Assembly (NCBI RefSeq): GCF_018278905.1
Contig: NZ_CP046600.1
Location: 806,001 to 870,000 of the forward strand
Length of the DNA stretch: 64,000 nt
Direction: 5' to 3'
Origin: Mycobacterium spongiae
GTDB taxonomy: Bacteria > Actinomycetota > Actinomycetes > Mycobacteriales > Mycobacteriaceae
Shown here: piece after piece, positions 53,180 to 63,515 of the stretch
How positions within the stretch are numbered: position 1 is the stretch's first letter
Layout of the letters: each line of letters starts with the position of its first letter
The notes under the pieces: model-generated
Databases searched by the model: none
Told to the model about the DNA's origin: nothing
What the model saw: the letters and a program-made list of their open reading frames with translations, nothing else
Program-made: the position numbers and the translations under genes

Positions 53180-54583
53180 GTGAGCATCCTGCTTTTCGGG
53201 GTTTCGCACCGCAGTGCGCCGGTCTCTATCCTGGAACAACTCAGCATCGACGAACCCGACCAACTCAAGATCGTTGACCGGGTGCTGGCCTCGCCGCTGG
53301 TCACCGAGGCGATGGTGCTCTCGACCTGTAACCGCGTTGAGGTGTACGCGGTAGTCGACGCCTTCCACGCTGGACTGGCGGTGATCGGGCAGGTGCTTTC
53401 CGAGTATTCCCGGATGTCGATGGGCGAACTGACCAAATACGCATATGTCCGATACAGCGAAGCCGCCGTTGAGCACCTTTTTGCGGTTGCCAGCGGGCTG
53501 GATTCGGCGGTGATCGGCGAGCAACAGGTACTTGGTCAGGTGCGCCGCGCCTACGCTGCCGCCGAGGCCAACCGGACCGTCGGCCGGGTGCTTCATGAAA
53601 TGGCCCAGCGGGCGCTGTCCGTCGGCAAGCGCGTGCACTCCGAAACGGGGATTGACGCCGCCGGTGCGTCGGTGGTGTCGGTTGCTCTTGGAATGGCCGA
53701 ACGCAAACTCGGCAGGCTGGCGGACAAGACCGCCGTCGTGGTCGGCGCGGGCGCGATGGGGGCACTCTCGGCGACGCACCTGACTCGTGCCGGAATCTCC
53801 CAGATCCACGTGCTGAACCGGTCGTTGTCACGGGCGCAGCGGTTGGCGCGCAAGACCCGCGATTCGGGCGTGCGAGCCCACGCACTGCCTCTTGACCGCC
53901 TGGCCGAGGCGCTGGCGGATGCCGACGTGGTGGTCAGCTGTACCGGGGCGGTGAGCCCGGTGGTCTCGCTGGCCGATGTCCACTACGCGTTGGCCGCGTC
54001 GCGACGCGACGAAGCCACTCACCCGCTGGTGATCTGCGATCTGGGTATGCCGCGTGACGTCGATCCCGCAGTCGCGGGCCTGCCCGGGGTCTGGGTTGTT
54101 GATGTCGACCGCGTGCAACACGAACCGTCGGCCCATGCCGCCGCTGGAGACGTGGATGCGGCCCGCCACATTGTGGCGGCCGAAGTGGCCACCTACCTGG
54201 CGAAGCAGCGGATGGCCGAGGTTACTCCGACCGTGACGGCGCTGCGCCAACGCGCTGCGGATGTGGTGGAAGCCGAGTTGCTGCGACTGGACAACCGGCT
54301 GCCCGGCCTGCACAGCGCCCAGCGCGAGGAGGTGGCCCGCACGGTACGCCGGGTGGTGGACAAGCTGTTGCACGCGCCGACTGTACGAATCAAGCAGTTG
54401 GCCAATGCCCCCGGCGGCGACAGCTACGCGGAGGCGCTGCGCGAGCTTTTCGAACTTGACCAGACGGCCGTCGATGCCGTCGCCACCGCCGGCGAATTAC
54501 CTTCGGTGCCAAGCGGATTCGATGCCGAAAGTCGCCGCAGCGTCGGTGATTTGCAGGGTGGCCCACAGCAATCCACCGAGTAG
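53180..54583 (+). CDS. hemA: Glutamyl-tRNA reductase
   Basis: This 467-residue enzyme reduces glutamyl-tRNA to glutamate-1-semialdehyde, the first committed step of tetrapyrrole synthesis by the C5 route. It shows [15 protein letters not shown] at the N-terminus, the catalytic Cys50 in [20 protein letters not shown], the Rossmann motif [15 protein letters not shown] and a C-terminal dimerisation helix. The start is GTG 53180. It leads a haem operon; hemC starts 14 bases after the stop. Confidence 0.96.
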   Translation: MSILLFGVSHRSAPVSILEQLSIDEPDQLKIVDRVLASPLVTEAMVLSTCNRVEVYAVVDAFHAGLAVIGQVLSEYSRMSMGELTKYAYVRYSEAAVEHLFAVASGLDSAVIGEQQVLGQVRRAYAAAEANRTVGRVLHEMAQRALSVGKRVHSETGIDAAGASVVSVALGMAERKLGRLADKTAVVVGAGAMGALSATHLTRAGISQIHVLNRSLSRAQRLARKTRDSGVRAHALPLDRLAEALADADVVVSCTGAVSPVVSLADVHYALAASRRDEATHPLVICDLGMPRDVDPAVAGLPGVWVVDVDRVQHEPSAHAAAGDVDAARHIVAAEVATYLAKQRMAEVTPTVTALRQRAADVVEAELLRLDNRLPGLHSAQREEVARTVRRVVDKLLHAPTVRIKQLANAPGGDSYAEALRELFELDQTAVDAVATAGELPSVPSGFDAESRRSVGDLQGGPQQSTE

Positions 54584-54596
54584 CCGATTGACCCAC

Positions 54597-55547
54597 GTGA
54601 TCCGGATAGGTACCCGGGGGAGCCTGTTGGCTCGGACCCAGGCTGCACTCGTCAGGGACGCATTGATCGCCGGTGGCCACCCCGCCGAGTTGGTCATCGT
54701 CAGCACGACAGGCGACCGGTCGTCGGCGCCAATCGAGAGCCTTGGTGTGGGCGTCTTCACCACGGCGTTACGCGAGGCTATCGACAATGGCCGAGTCGAC
54801 GCGGCCGTTCATTCGCACAAGGATCTGCCGACCGCTGAGGATCCACGATTCTCGGTGGCCGCGATCCCGGTTCGGGATGACGCCCGGGATGCGCTGGTAG
54901 CCCGTGACGGGCTGGTGCTCGGCGAATTGCCGGCTGGATCGCTCGTGGGCACATCGTCGCCCCGCCGGGCGGCACAGCTTAGAGCATTGGGTCTCGGTTT
55001 GGAAATCCGCCCCCTACGAGGCAACCTAGATACCAGATTGAACAAGGTGAGAAGTGGTGATCTTGACGCTGTTGTGGTGGCCCGGGCCGGTCTGTCCCGG
55101 TTGGGCTGTCTCGATGATGTCACCGAGACGCTGGAGCCGGTGCAAATGATGCCAGCGCCAGCGCAAGGCGCGCTCGCGGTTGAATGCCGCGCGGGTGACA
55201 GCCGGCTCGCGGCAGTGCTCGCGCAGTTGGACGACGCCGACACCCGAGCGGCGGTGACTGCCGAGCGAGCCCTCTTGGCCGAACTCGAGGCGGGTTGCTC
55301 TGCGCCAGTGGGCGCGATCGCCGAAGTGGTTGAGTCGATTGACGACGACGGCCGAGTCTTCGAAGAGCTGTCGTTGCGCGGCTGCGTGGCCGCGCTGGAT
55401 GGATCCGACGTGATCCGCGTGTCTGGTGTCGGCATGTCCGCGCGTGCACGGGAGCTAGGTCTCTCGGTCGCCGCGGAGCTGGTCGAGCTGGGCGCACGGA
55501 CGCTGATGTGGGGAGCGCGGCAAAACCCGCGCAAGGAAGTTGAGTGA
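54597..55547 (+). CDS. hemC: Porphobilinogen deaminase
   Basis: This 316-residue enzyme joins four porphobilinogens to hydroxymethylbilane. The start GTG 54597 gives [18 protein letters not shown]; the frame is open upstream over hemA. The catalytic aspartate is in HSHKDLPT, and the dipyrromethane cofactor is attached at Cys234 in [11 protein letters not shown]. Also visible are [11 protein letters not shown] and [14 protein letters not shown]. The C-terminus is about seven residues longer than in M. tuberculosis. Confidence 0.95.
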   Translation: MIRIGTRGSLLARTQAALVRDALIAGGHPAELVIVSTTGDRSSAPIESLGVGVFTTALREAIDNGRVDAAVHSHKDLPTAEDPRFSVAAIPVRDDARDALVARDGLVLGELPAGSLVGTSSPRRAAQLRALGLGLEIRPLRGNLDTRLNKVRSGDLDAVVVARAGLSRLGCLDDVTETLEPVQMMPAPAQGALAVECRAGDSRLAAVLAQLDDADTRAAVTAERALLAELEAGCSAPVGAIAEVVESIDDDGRVFEELSLRGCVAALDGSDVIRVSGVGMSARARELGLSVAAELVELGARTLMWGARQNPRKEVE

Positions 55548-55565
55548 GAGTACGTGGGAGCGACA

Positions 55566-57260
55566 ATGATGACGCGAGGGCGCAGGCCGAAACCGGGCCG
55601 CATTACGTTCGTGGGCTCAGGTCCGGGTGACCCCGGATTGCTGACAACACGGGCCGCCACGGTGCTGGCGAATGCGGCTCTGGTATTCACCGACCCCGAC
55701 GTACCGGGTCCGGTTCTGGCGCTGATCGGCAAAGATCTTCCGCCGGTGTCCGGTCCGGCGCCGGCCAAGCAGGATGCCGGGACTGTCGATGCGGGTGGTT
55801 CGGGAGGCGGCCAGGCGTCACCGACGGTGATGTCTGGTGGTCCCGAGATCCGCCCGGTGCTGGAGGAATCCGCGGACGTTGCCAAGGCGCTGGCTGCTGA
55901 GGCTCGTGCAGGTGCTGATGTGGTGCGGCTAGTGGCCGGCGATCCGCTCTCGGTGGATGCGGTGATCGCCGAGGTAACCGCTATCGCGCGCACCAGCCTG
56001 CACCTGGAGATCGTGCCAGGCCTGGCCCCGACGAATGCGGTGCCGACGTATGCGGGACTTCCGCTGCGTTCGTCGCACACGGTTGCCGACGTGCGCGGCG
56101 ATCCCAAGGACACCGATTGGGAGGCATTGGCGGCAGCGCCCGGTCCGCTGATCCTGCAGGCGACTGGGCCGCAGCTGGCTGACGCGGCCCGCACTCTCAT
56201 CGAGCACGAGCTAGCTGAGTCCACGCCGTGCGTAGTTACCGCGCAGGGCACCACCTGCCAGCAGCGTTCGGTCGAGACGACCCTGGAGGGACTCACCGAC
56301 CCCGCCGTGCTCAGCGGGACCGAGCCTCCTGGATTCTCCTCCGGAAGTGGCGGGGACACCCAGAATTTGCCGTTGGTGGTCACCATCGGCAAGACCGTCG
56401 CCAGTCGGACGAAGCTGAATTGGTGGGAGAGCCGCGCGCTCTACGGCTGGACCGTGCTGGTTCCGCGCACCAAGGACCAGGCTGGCGAGATGAGCGAGCG
56501 GCTGACGTCGTATGGCGCGCTGCCGCTCGAGGTGCCGACCATTGCCGTAGAGCCGCCACGCAGCCCCGCCCAAATGGAGCGGGCCGTGAAGGGTCTCGTC
56601 GATGGCCGTTTCCAGTGGGTGGTGTTCACCTCTACCAACGCAGTGCGGGCGGTGTGGGAGAAGTTCGGTGAATTCGGTTTGGATGCCCGCGCGTTCTCCG
56701 GGGTGAAGATCGCGTGCGTGGGCGAGTCCACGGCTGATCGGGTCCGTGCTTTTGGAATCAGCCCCGAGCTGGTGCCCGCCGGCGAACAATCCTCGCTGGG
56801 TCTGCTCGACGATTTCCCGCCCTATGACAGCATTTTCGACCCGGTGAACCGGGTGTTGCTGCCGCGCGCCGACATCGCTACCGAGACGCTGGCCGAGGGT
56901 CTGCGCGAGCGCGGCTGGGAGATCGAGGATGTCACCGCCTACCGGACCGTGCGGGCTGCACCGCCCCCGGCGGCCACCCGCGAAATGATCAAGACGGGCG
57001 GGTTCGACGCGGTGTGCTTCACCTCGAGCTCCACGGTACGAAACCTGGTCGGTATCGCCGGCAAGCCGCACGCGCGGACCATCATCGCTTGCATCGGGCC
57101 GAAAACCGCCGAGACGGCCGCCGAATTCGGTTTGCGGGTGGATGTCCAGCCCGACATCGCCGCGGTCGGGCCGTTGGTTGACGCCCTGGCCGAACACGCA
57201 GTCCGATTGCGCGCCGAGGGCGCGTTGCCCCCGCCACGCAAGAAGAGCCGCAGGCGCTAG
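55566..57260 (+). CDS. hemD: Uroporphyrinogen-III synthase fused to a SUMT-like domain
   Basis: This is a 564-residue protein from ATG 55566; GTG 55554 and ATG 55569 are alternatives. The N-terminal part resembles uroporphyrinogen-III C-methyltransferase ([49 protein letters not shown]), though the family SAM motifs are altered. The C-terminal part is uroporphyrinogen-III synthase ([20 protein letters not shown] to the end, with a basic PPRKKSRRR tail). It would close hydroxymethylbilane to uroporphyrinogen III. It matches Rv0511 and sits between hemC and hemB. Confidence 0.92.
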   Translation: MMTRGRRPKPGRITFVGSGPGDPGLLTTRAATVLANAALVFTDPDVPGPVLALIGKDLPPVSGPAPAKQDAGTVDAGGSGGGQASPTVMSGGPEIRPVLEESADVAKALAAEARAGADVVRLVAGDPLSVDAVIAEVTAIARTSLHLEIVPGLAPTNAVPTYAGLPLRSSHTVADVRGDPKDTDWEALAAAPGPLILQATGPQLADAARTLIEHELAESTPCVVTAQGTTCQQRSVETTLEGLTDPAVLSGTEPPGFSSGSGGDTQNLPLVVTIGKTVASRTKLNWWESRALYGWTVLVPRTKDQAGEMSERLTSYGALPLEVPTIAVEPPRSPAQMERAVKGLVDGRFQWVVFTSTNAVRAVWEKFGEFGLDARAFSGVKIACVGESTADRVRAFGISPELVPAGEQSSLGLLDDFPPYDSIFDPVNRVLLPRADIATETLAEGLRERGWEIEDVTAYRTVRAAPPPAATREMIKTGGFDAVCFTSSSTVRNLVGIAGKPHARTIIACIGPKTAETAAEFGLRVDVQPDIAAVGPLVDALAEHAVRLRAEGALPPPRKKSRRR

Positions 57261-57262
57261 TG

Positions 57263-57298
57263 ACGACCGCAAGCGCGGCGACGACCGCAAGCGCGGCG
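57263..57298 (+). repeat. 18-base tandem repeat between hemD and hemB
   Basis: GACGACCGCAAGCGCGGC is present twice without change (57263-57280 and 57281-57298). It follows three bases after the hemD stop. Confidence 0.9.
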
Positions 57299-57324
57299 GA
57301 GCCGGGCGCGGCGGGTTCTCAGTC

Positions 57325-58314
57325 ATGAGTGTTCGTGGCTACCCGCGGCAGCGACCGCGCCGGCTGCGCTCGACGGCGTCGATACGCCGATTGGTGGCTC
57401 AGACCTCTTTGGAGCCACGGCATTTGGTGCTGCCCATGTTCGTCGCAGACGGAATCGATGAGCCGCGGCCGATCGCCTCGATGCCGGGCGTAGTGCAGCA
57501 CACTCGGGATTCGTTGCGCAGCGCGGCCGCGGCGGCGGTCGCCGCAGGGGTCGGCGGGCTCATGCTGTTCGGCGTCCCGCGCGACGAGGATAAGGACGGT
57601 TCTGGGTCGGCGGGTACGGACCATGATGGCATCCTGAACGCCGCGCTTCGCGACCTTGCCAAGGATCTTGGTGAGGCGACGGTATTGATGGCGGACACCT
57701 GTCTGGACGAGTTCACCGACCACGGGCACTGCGGGGTTCTCGATGATCGGGGCCGAGTCGACAACGATGCCACCCTGGCCCGCTATATCGAACTTGCAGT
57801 GGCTCAGGCCGAAGCTGGCGCCCATGTCGTTGGGCCGAGCGGGATGATGGATGGCCAGGTGGGCGCGATCCGTGACGGCCTGGACGCGGCCGGCTATACC
57901 GACGTAGTGATCATGGCCTATGCGGCCAAGTTTGCCTCGGCGTTCTACGGTCCATTCCGCGAGGCAGTGAGTTCGAGCCTGTCGGGTGACCGTCGTGCCT
58001 ATCAGCAGGACCCAGGAAACGTCGCCGAAGCACGGCGCGAGATCGCGCTGGATCTTGAGGAAGGCGCCGACATCGTGATGGTCAAACCCGCGATGGGGTA
58101 TCTCGATGTCGTCGCTGCGGCGGCCGAGATCTCGAGTGTGCCGGTCGCCGCCTATCAGGTCTCGGGGGAGTACGCGATGGTGTGCGCGGCGGCGGCGCAT
58201 GACTGGATTGATGAGCGCGCGACGGTGCTCGAGTTACTCACCAGCATCCGCCGTGCCGGGGCGGACATCGTGCTTACCTATTGGGCGGTGGCTGCGGCGA
58301 ATTGGCTCGGGTGA
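57325..58314 (+). CDS. hemB: Delta-aminolaevulinic acid dehydratase
   Basis: This 329-residue enzyme condenses two 5-aminolaevulinates to porphobilinogen. It has two active-site lysines, Lys202 in [11 protein letters not shown] and the Schiff-base Lys254 in [12 protein letters not shown], and a metal region [14 protein letters not shown], which lies between the zinc and magnesium types as in other mycobacteria. The ATG at 57325 gives the expected length; the frame continues upstream over hemD. It closes the haem operon. Confidence 0.96.
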   Translation: MSVRGYPRQRPRRLRSTASIRRLVAQTSLEPRHLVLPMFVADGIDEPRPIASMPGVVQHTRDSLRSAAAAAVAAGVGGLMLFGVPRDEDKDGSGSAGTDHDGILNAALRDLAKDLGEATVLMADTCLDEFTDHGHCGVLDDRGRVDNDATLARYIELAVAQAEAGAHVVGPSGMMDGQVGAIRDGLDAAGYTDVVIMAYAAKFASAFYGPFREAVSSSLSGDRRAYQQDPGNVAEARREIALDLEEGADIVMVKPAMGYLDVVAAAAEISSVPVAAYQVSGEYAMVCAAAAHDWIDERATVLELLTSIRRAGADIVLTYWAVAAANWLG

Positions 58315-58326
58315 TGGAGGCTTGAC

Positions 58327-58878
58327 ATGACACCGGAGAGGGATACGAGGTCCGAGACATTGTTCTATGAACCCGGCGCCAGCTGGTATTGGGTGCTGAC
58401 CGGGCCGCTGGCTGCGGTGTCGATGCTTCTGATCGAGATGTCCAGCGGCGCCGGGACGGGGTTGGTGACTCCGGCGATATTTCTGGTGATGGTGTCGGCG
58501 TTCGTGGGTCTACAGGTGAAGGCGGCGCGGATCCACGCGTCGGTCGAGCTCACCGAAGATGCGCTGCGCCAGGGCACCGAGACGATCTTGGTGGCCGAAA
58601 TCGTCAAAATCTATCCAGAGGCACAGAATTCGGTGGATTCCGGGATGCCGGTGGAGAAGTGGCAATCGGCGCGCGCGCTTGGCGAACTGGTCGGAGTACC
58701 GCGCGGCCGGGTCGGGATCGGCTTAAGGCTGTCGCAGGGCCGAACCGCACAGGCCTGGGCGCGCCGCCATCGCCAGCTGCGCGCGGCGCTGACCCCGCTG
58801 GTTCAAGAACGGGTCGGGCCCGCCCGATCGGATATCGCCGAGACTGACAATGACGGCGAAACCGGGTCAGACCGGTGA
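58327..58878 (+). CDS. DUF3093-like membrane protein (Rv0513)
   Basis: This 183-residue protein has two transmembrane helices near the N-terminus (about residues 18-36 and 41-62) and a soluble domain with conserved ILVAEIVKIYPE and RALGELVGVPRGRVGIGLRL. It is probably cotranscribed with hemB, 12 bases downstream. The function is unknown. Its stop overlaps the next GTG start by four bases. Confidence 0.83.
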   Translation: MTPERDTRSETLFYEPGASWYWVLTGPLAAVSMLLIEMSSGAGTGLVTPAIFLVMVSAFVGLQVKAARIHASVELTEDALRQGTETILVAEIVKIYPEAQNSVDSGMPVEKWQSARALGELVGVPRGRVGIGLRLSQGRTAQAWARRHRQLRAALTPLVQERVGPARSDIAETDNDGETGSDR

Positions 58879-59162
58879 CCGCGCGCTACCGGGCTCTCGT
58901 CGAAATCGCTCTGGCGATTGCCGCGCTGGTGTGCGTTGGGCTGAGCTGGTCGCGGACCCGTTCTACGGTGGCGGTCGCGCCCGTCGCGGACGGGGAGCCG
59001 GTCACCCTGTCGGTGGTCTACCACCCGCAGCAGCTGGTGCTGACATTGCTCCTGGCCACCGTGGCCGGGGTGTTGGCGGTGGTCGCGATGGCGCGACTGC
59101 GGCGGGCCCGGTCTGGACCGAATCCGATCGATGCTGTGCACTCAAGCGCGGACCCGACCTGA
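58875..59162 (+). CDS. Small membrane protein (Rv0514)
   Basis: This 95-residue protein starts with GTG 58875 and has two transmembrane helices (about residues 5-25 and 50-72) with a short external loop. The function is unknown. It is translationally coupled to the preceding gene and ends the conserved block. What follows differs from H37Rv. Confidence 0.78.
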   Translation: MTARYRALVEIALAIAALVCVGLSWSRTRSTVAVAPVADGEPVTLSVVYHPQQLVLTLLLATVAGVLAVVAMARLRRARSGPNPIDAVHSSADPT

Positions 59163-59694
59163 GTTGCCGCTTGCCGCAACGGGTTCAGCGGCTCAATCTT
59201 CAGCGTGCCGTTCGGTAACTCATTTGGCGTTCCTGCATAGTTCATTCGCTAAGACCTGACTTGGCTCACGTTGGAGTCTGTTCGCGTCGTTGCGGGTCGT
59301 TGCCCTGGGTTTTGTTCTCGGTCGGGGCGAAATTGGACCACTAAGATCAGGCCGTAGGCTGCCCGGGTGGCTTACGTGCGCACCGTGAAGACGTCCTCGG
59401 GGGCGACGGCGGTGCAGGTCGTGTATCCGTTGGCGCAAAGGGTCCCGCTCGATCGAGTACATCGATTCCGCCCACGATGACGTTGGGTTGGCGGCCTGAA
59501 GGCCGCCGCGGCGAGCGGTTGGCGGCTGGGCAGACCGAGTGGATCTGGGGTTGTCGCGCGGTGTCGGGTCGGGCGCGTTGCCGATCGCTTGCTCTGCGGT
59601 CGCTGAACGGCAAGCATCGCTCGGATTGCGCACAGATCTTCGCGAGCGTACGCGAGTTGCCGGCGGCGGCTGGCGGCGACGGTGTAATGATCAA
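59163..59694. other. 532-base interval with a decayed transposase
   Basis: The first 200 bases show nothing recognisable. From 59367 a broken IS transposase is seen (separate entry). The last 70 bases are the 3' side of the PE gene on the other strand. Confidence 0.5.
59367..59620 (+). pseudogene. Decayed IS1634/IS1549-like transposase N-terminus
   Basis: GTG 59367 opens AYVRTVKTSSGATAVQVV, the typical beginning of these transposases. After a frameshift the next phase reads RKGSRSIEYIDSAHDD, and after another, ERLAAGQTEW followed by LDLGLSRGV and GALPIACS. These blocks follow the family order but lie in three phases with stop codons between. No terminal repeats could be confirmed. It is a relic. 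Confidence 0.7.
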
Positions 59695-59991
59695 CTACAC
59701 TGGCGAGGCGTTGGTGGCCTCAGCGCTCGCATAGGAGCCGGCGCCCGCGGTCAACGTTTTTACGAATTGCTCATGAAACCCTGCCGCCTGGGCGCAGGTT
59801 GCCTGATGGGCTTGCGCGTACTGCCCGAACAACGCCGCGATGGCCGCCGACACTTCATCGGAGCCGGCTGGCGCCACCGCTGTGGTCGGGGCCGCCGCAG
59901 CGGTGTTGGCAGCGTTGATCATCGACCCAATGCCGGCCAAATCCGAGGCAACAGCAACGAGCGCCTCCGGCGCCGCGATCACAAACGACAT
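59695..59991 (-). CDS. Solitary PE family protein
   Basis: This 98-residue protein is a complete PE domain (MSFVIAAPEALVAVASDLAG, Pro-Glu at residues 8-9; SAAIAALFGQYAQAHQATC; FHEQFVKTLTAGAGSYASAEA). The C-terminal YxxxE-like element is YASAE. It has no PGRS or other extension. The start ATG 59991 has GGGAGG upstream. There is no adjacent PPE gene. It is divergent from the large LuxR-type regulator, with about 270 bases between them, and it probably reaches the surface by type VII secretion with a PPE partner from elsewhere. Confidence 0.92.
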   Translation of the reverse strand: MSFVIAAPEALVAVASDLAGIGSMINAANTAAAAPTTAVAPAGSDEVSAAIAALFGQYAQAHQATCAQAAGFHEQFVKTLTAGAGSYASAEATNASPV

Positions 59992-60260
59992 TGGATACCT
60001 CCCTAAACGGGGACCGAACCGATAGTCGTGGCCAAACCAAGAGGCCACCACAATCCCGTCGCATCGAGTGTGTGGCTTTGATCGGGTGAAATCCATCCGT
60101 CGGTTCGCGTATGTATGCGCCGCCGGGGGTCGTAGACTTGCGCCATAGGCGGGGTGGTGGTAGCCGCGGGCGCTGACTGGTTATTGCGGCTTCTTGCCAG
60201 CTCAGGGCGGCTATTGGTCCTGGGGGCGTACGCACCGCCGATGAATTGGAGCTGGTGCGC

Positions 60261-63200
60261 GTGACTGAACCGCTGACGACGGGAACGGTGACGCTTCTTC
60301 TCGCGGATGTTGACTGCTCCGCACGCCTGTGGCACACCCAACCCAGCGAGATGGCGGCCGCCAGCGCTCGTCTAGATGACGCAGTGGCCGACCTCGTCGG
60401 GGTCCATGGGGGAGTACGGCTAGTCGAACAAGGTGAACAGGACAGATTCGTGGCCGCGTTCACCCGTGCCAGCGACGCGGTGGCGTGTGCATTGGAGTTG
60501 CAGCAGGCGCCGTTGGCGCCGATCCGGTTGCGCATCGCGGTGCATACCGGCCAAGCGCGGTCACGCGACGAAGCTATCTACGCTGGTCTGGCCACCAACC
60601 GGACCGGGTGCCTGAGAGATCTGGCTCATGGTGGCCAGACACTGCTGTCAGGTACGACAGAGCAGCTAGTCGCTGACTGGCTACCGGATGATGCCTGGCT
60701 GATCGACCTGGGCAGCCATCAACTGCCCAACGTACCCCGGCCAGAACGGGTGGTGCAGCTATGCCATCCCAGCCTAGGTGACAAGTTCCCGCCCTTGCGG
60801 ACCGGTAAAAGTGGTGACACGCACAATCTTCCGGTGCACCTGACCAGTTTTGTGGGCCGCGGCCCGCAAATGACTGCAGTGCGAAACCTGTTGGTCGACA
60901 ACCGGCTTGTGACGCTCACAGGCGCCGGTGGTATTGGCAAGACACGCCTTGGCGCCGAGATAGCCGTGCGCACCTTGACCGAGTTTCCCGACGGTGTCTG
61001 GTTTGTCGATCTGGCGAGGACTACCGATCCCGCCCTTGTTTCGGTCGCGGTGGCGCGTGCTCTAGGCCTTCCCGATCGGCCGGGCATGACAATGATCGAG
61101 GCGCTGGTCGGGTTCGTGGGCGAGCGCCAGATGTTGCTGGTGCTGGATAACTGCGAACATCTGCTCGCCGCGGCTGCATCCCTGTCGGTCGACTTTTTGG
61201 GCGCTTGTCCTGGGTTGAAGCTGTTGGCAACCAGCCGGGAGCCCCTGAGCGTGCCCGGCGAAGCAACGTTTGTGGTGCCATCGCTATCGCTGGCCGACGA
61301 GGCCATGGAATTGTTCGCCGATCGGGTTCGCCGCGTTCGCCCCGATTTCGCAGTGACCGAGGACAACGAGGCTGCCGTGTCGGAGATCTGCCGGCGGCTC
61401 GACGGCATGCCGCTGGCGATCGAACTGGCAGCCGCGCGGGTGCGGGCGTTGTCGCTCGAGGAGATTGTCGCCAGCCTCGATGATCGGTTCCGTCTCCTGA
61501 CTGGAGGTGCGCGCACCGCCTTGCGCCGCCATCAGACGTTGCGCGCCTCGGTCGATTGGTCGCATGCGTTGCTGACCGAGGACGAGCGCATCGTGATGCG
61601 TCGGCTGGCGGTGTCTGTGGGTGGGTTCGATCTGGATGCGGCGCAGGCAGTCGCCAGCGGCACCCACATCGAGGATTATCAAATTCTCGATCAGCTGGTC
61701 TTGCTCGTCGATAAGTCTTTGGTCGTTGCCGAAACCACTAGCGGCCCTACGCGCTATCGGTTCCTGGAGACGGTGCGACACTACGCATTGGAGAAACTGA
61801 GCGAGGCCGGTGAAGCCGACGAGGTGCGAAACCGTCACCGCGATTACTACACCTCTCTGGCGGGCTTACTCGTTGCCCCAGCACAAAGTGACTACGAACA
61901 ACGCGTGGCGCGCGCGTGGAATGAGATGGACAACTTCCGTAGCGCATTTGGGTGGAGCCTCGAGACCGGCGCGATTGGGCGGGCGTTGGAGCTTGCGTCC
62001 TCGCTGGAGCCGCTGTGGCAGTCGCACGGCGGGATCCAGGAAGGGCTGGGCTGGCTGGACACTGCGCTCGCCGAAATGGATGCGCCTAATGTGGTCCCGG
62101 AAGTCCGTGTGCAAGCACTGGCCAGCCGGGCAACACTCCTCTCTTTGGTGGGCGTAGCGGCAAACGTTGAGGAAACCGAAGAGGCCCTGACCATCGCCCG
62201 AACCCTGGATGACAGGGTCTCGTTGGTGCGGGCGCTGATGGCCCGCGGCTGCGCCTCCATTGATGACGCCGACGCGGCCGGGCCGTACTTCGCCGAGGCG
62301 GTCAACATTGCCCGGGAAGTAGGCCATTCGTGGCTGCTCAGCCAAGCGCTCTTCCGGCAGACCACGCCAGGGGTAATCACCGGCGACTTGGCCGCAACGG
62401 TCAAGGCCGCCGAGAAAGCGCTCGATGCCGCGGAGGCGACGGGCGATCGATTCGCTGCCCGTCATTGCCGCTTGCTCGAGGGAATCGAGATGTTCCAGCA
62501 AGGTGATTTGGCAGCGGCGTTGGCGCCGCTCGGCGAGGTGATCGACGAAGCGACCGCGGCGCAAGACGAGATGTTCCGGGTTTATAGCCTGGCAGTCCAG
62601 GCCATCGTGCGGGCGTTTCAAGGCGACGCGGGCAGTGCTCGGGCTTGTGCCGACGCCGCCCTGGACGGCGGCGCCGAACTTCTCGAGTTCCACAAGGGCG
62701 CGGCGCATGCGGGTGTTGCGGTCGCGTGCCTGGCCGCCGGCGATGCGGTTGCGGCAGCGCGGGCCTGCGAAGAAGCTCGGCAGCTCACCGGGCTGGAGCC
62801 GGTGACGGTCGGACTTTACGTGTGGGCGGCCCTGGGGCCGCTGGGCTGTGGCGACCTTGCCGCGGCCCGTCGCTGGGCCAACGATGTCGTGCAGGCGACA
62901 CAGGGCTCGTTTCTGGCTTTGGCGCTGTCGACCCGTTCGCGCGTCGCGATGGCCCAACGTGACCTGAAGCAAGCCGAACACGACGCCCTTGATGCGCTCG
63001 CAATCGCAGCCCGTATTCGGGGGGGTACCCTTGTCGTTCCGGACGCTCTCGAATGTCTTGCCGATTTCGCGTGCGATGTCGGCAATCACCACGACGCGGC
63101 GAGGCTGTGCGGCGCGGCCGCCACCGCCCGGCTGGGCATGGACGCGGTGCGGTTCAAGACACTTGGCGAAAGCTATGCGGCCATGGTGCGAACAGTGCGT

Positions 63201-63515
63201 GAGGAATTGGGAAACGACGACTTTGACATCGCGTGGGCTGAGGGCGCAGCCTTGTCGACGGAGGAAGCCATCGCCTACGCCCAGCGCGGTCGCGGCCCAC
63301 GCGAACGCAACCGTCCGGCCAACGGTTGGGCGGCGCTAACTCCGACCGAAGTCCAAGTGGTGCGGCTCGTCGGTGAAGGGCTGGCCAACAAAGACATCGC
63401 CACCCGGCTCTTCGTTTCACACCGGACCGTCCAGGCGCACCTCACGCACGTATACGCAAAGCTCAAGCTGACCTCGCGTATGGGGCTCGTCCAAGAGGCA
63501 GCGCGCCACGCCTGA
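60261..63515 (+). CDS. LuxR regulator with cyclase-like and AAA (NB-ARC-type) domains
   Basis: This is about 1084 residues long; GTG 60261 is chosen because GGAGC lies about eight bases upstream, with GTG 60255 and TTG 60246 as alternatives. Order of parts: a class III adenylate-cyclase-like domain (about 1-165: VTLLLADVDCSARLW; EQGEQDRFVAAF), an ATPase with P-loop GAGGIGKTRL (about 221-230) and Walker B LLVLDNCEHLL, a long helical repeat region, and a LuxR helix-turn-helix at about 1027-1080 (LTPTEVQVVRLVGEGLANKDIA). It resembles M. tuberculosis Rv0386, Rv1358 and Rv2488c. The second metal site of the cyclase is altered, so nucleotide cyclisation is doubtful. Confidence 0.9.
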   Translation: MTEPLTTGTVTLLLADVDCSARLWHTQPSEMAAASARLDDAVADLVGVHGGVRLVEQGEQDRFVAAFTRASDAVACALELQQAPLAPIRLRIAVHTGQARSRDEAIYAGLATNRTGCLRDLAHGGQTLLSGTTEQLVADWLPDDAWLIDLGSHQLPNVPRPERVVQLCHPSLGDKFPPLRTGKSGDTHNLPVHLTSFVGRGPQMTAVRNLLVDNRLVTLTGAGGIGKTRLGAEIAVRTLTEFPDGVWFVDLARTTDPALVSVAVARALGLPDRPGMTMIEALVGFVGERQMLLVLDNCEHLLAAAASLSVDFLGACPGLKLLATSREPLSVPGEATFVVPSLSLADEAMELFADRVRRVRPDFAVTEDNEAAVSEICRRLDGMPLAIELAAARVRALSLEEIVASLDDRFRLLTGGARTALRRHQTLRASVDWSHALLTEDERIVMRRLAVSVGGFDLDAAQAVASGTHIEDYQILDQLVLLVDKSLVVAETTSGPTRYRFLETVRHYALEKLSEAGEADEVRNRHRDYYTSLAGLLVAPAQSDYEQRVARAWNEMDNFRSAFGWSLETGAIGRALELASSLEPLWQSHGGIQEGLGWLDTALAEMDAPNVVPEVRVQALASRATLLSLVGVAANVEETEEALTIARTLDDRVSLVRALMARGCASIDDADAAGPYFAEAVNIAREVGHSWLLSQALFRQTTPGVITGDLAATVKAAEKALDAAEATGDRFAARHCRLLEGIEMFQQGDLAAALAPLGEVIDEATAAQDEMFRVYSLAVQAIVRAFQGDAGSARACADAALDGGAELLEFHKGAAHAGVAVACLAAGDAVAAARACEEARQLTGLEPVTVGLYVWAALGPLGCGDLAAARRWANDVVQATQGSFLALALSTRSRVAMAQRDLKQAEHDALDALAIAARIRGGTLVVPDALECLADFACDVGNHHDAARLCGAAATARLGMDAVRFKTLGESYAAMVRTVREELGNDDFDIAWAEGAALSTEEAIAYAQRGRGPRERNRPANGWAALTPTEVQVVRLVGEGLANKDIATRLFVSHRTVQAHLTHVYAKLKLTSRMGLVQEAARHA

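Noticed and set aside
61866..63092. 408-codon minus-strand frame within the LuxR-type gene
   Set aside because: Antisense shadow; no domain or start signal.
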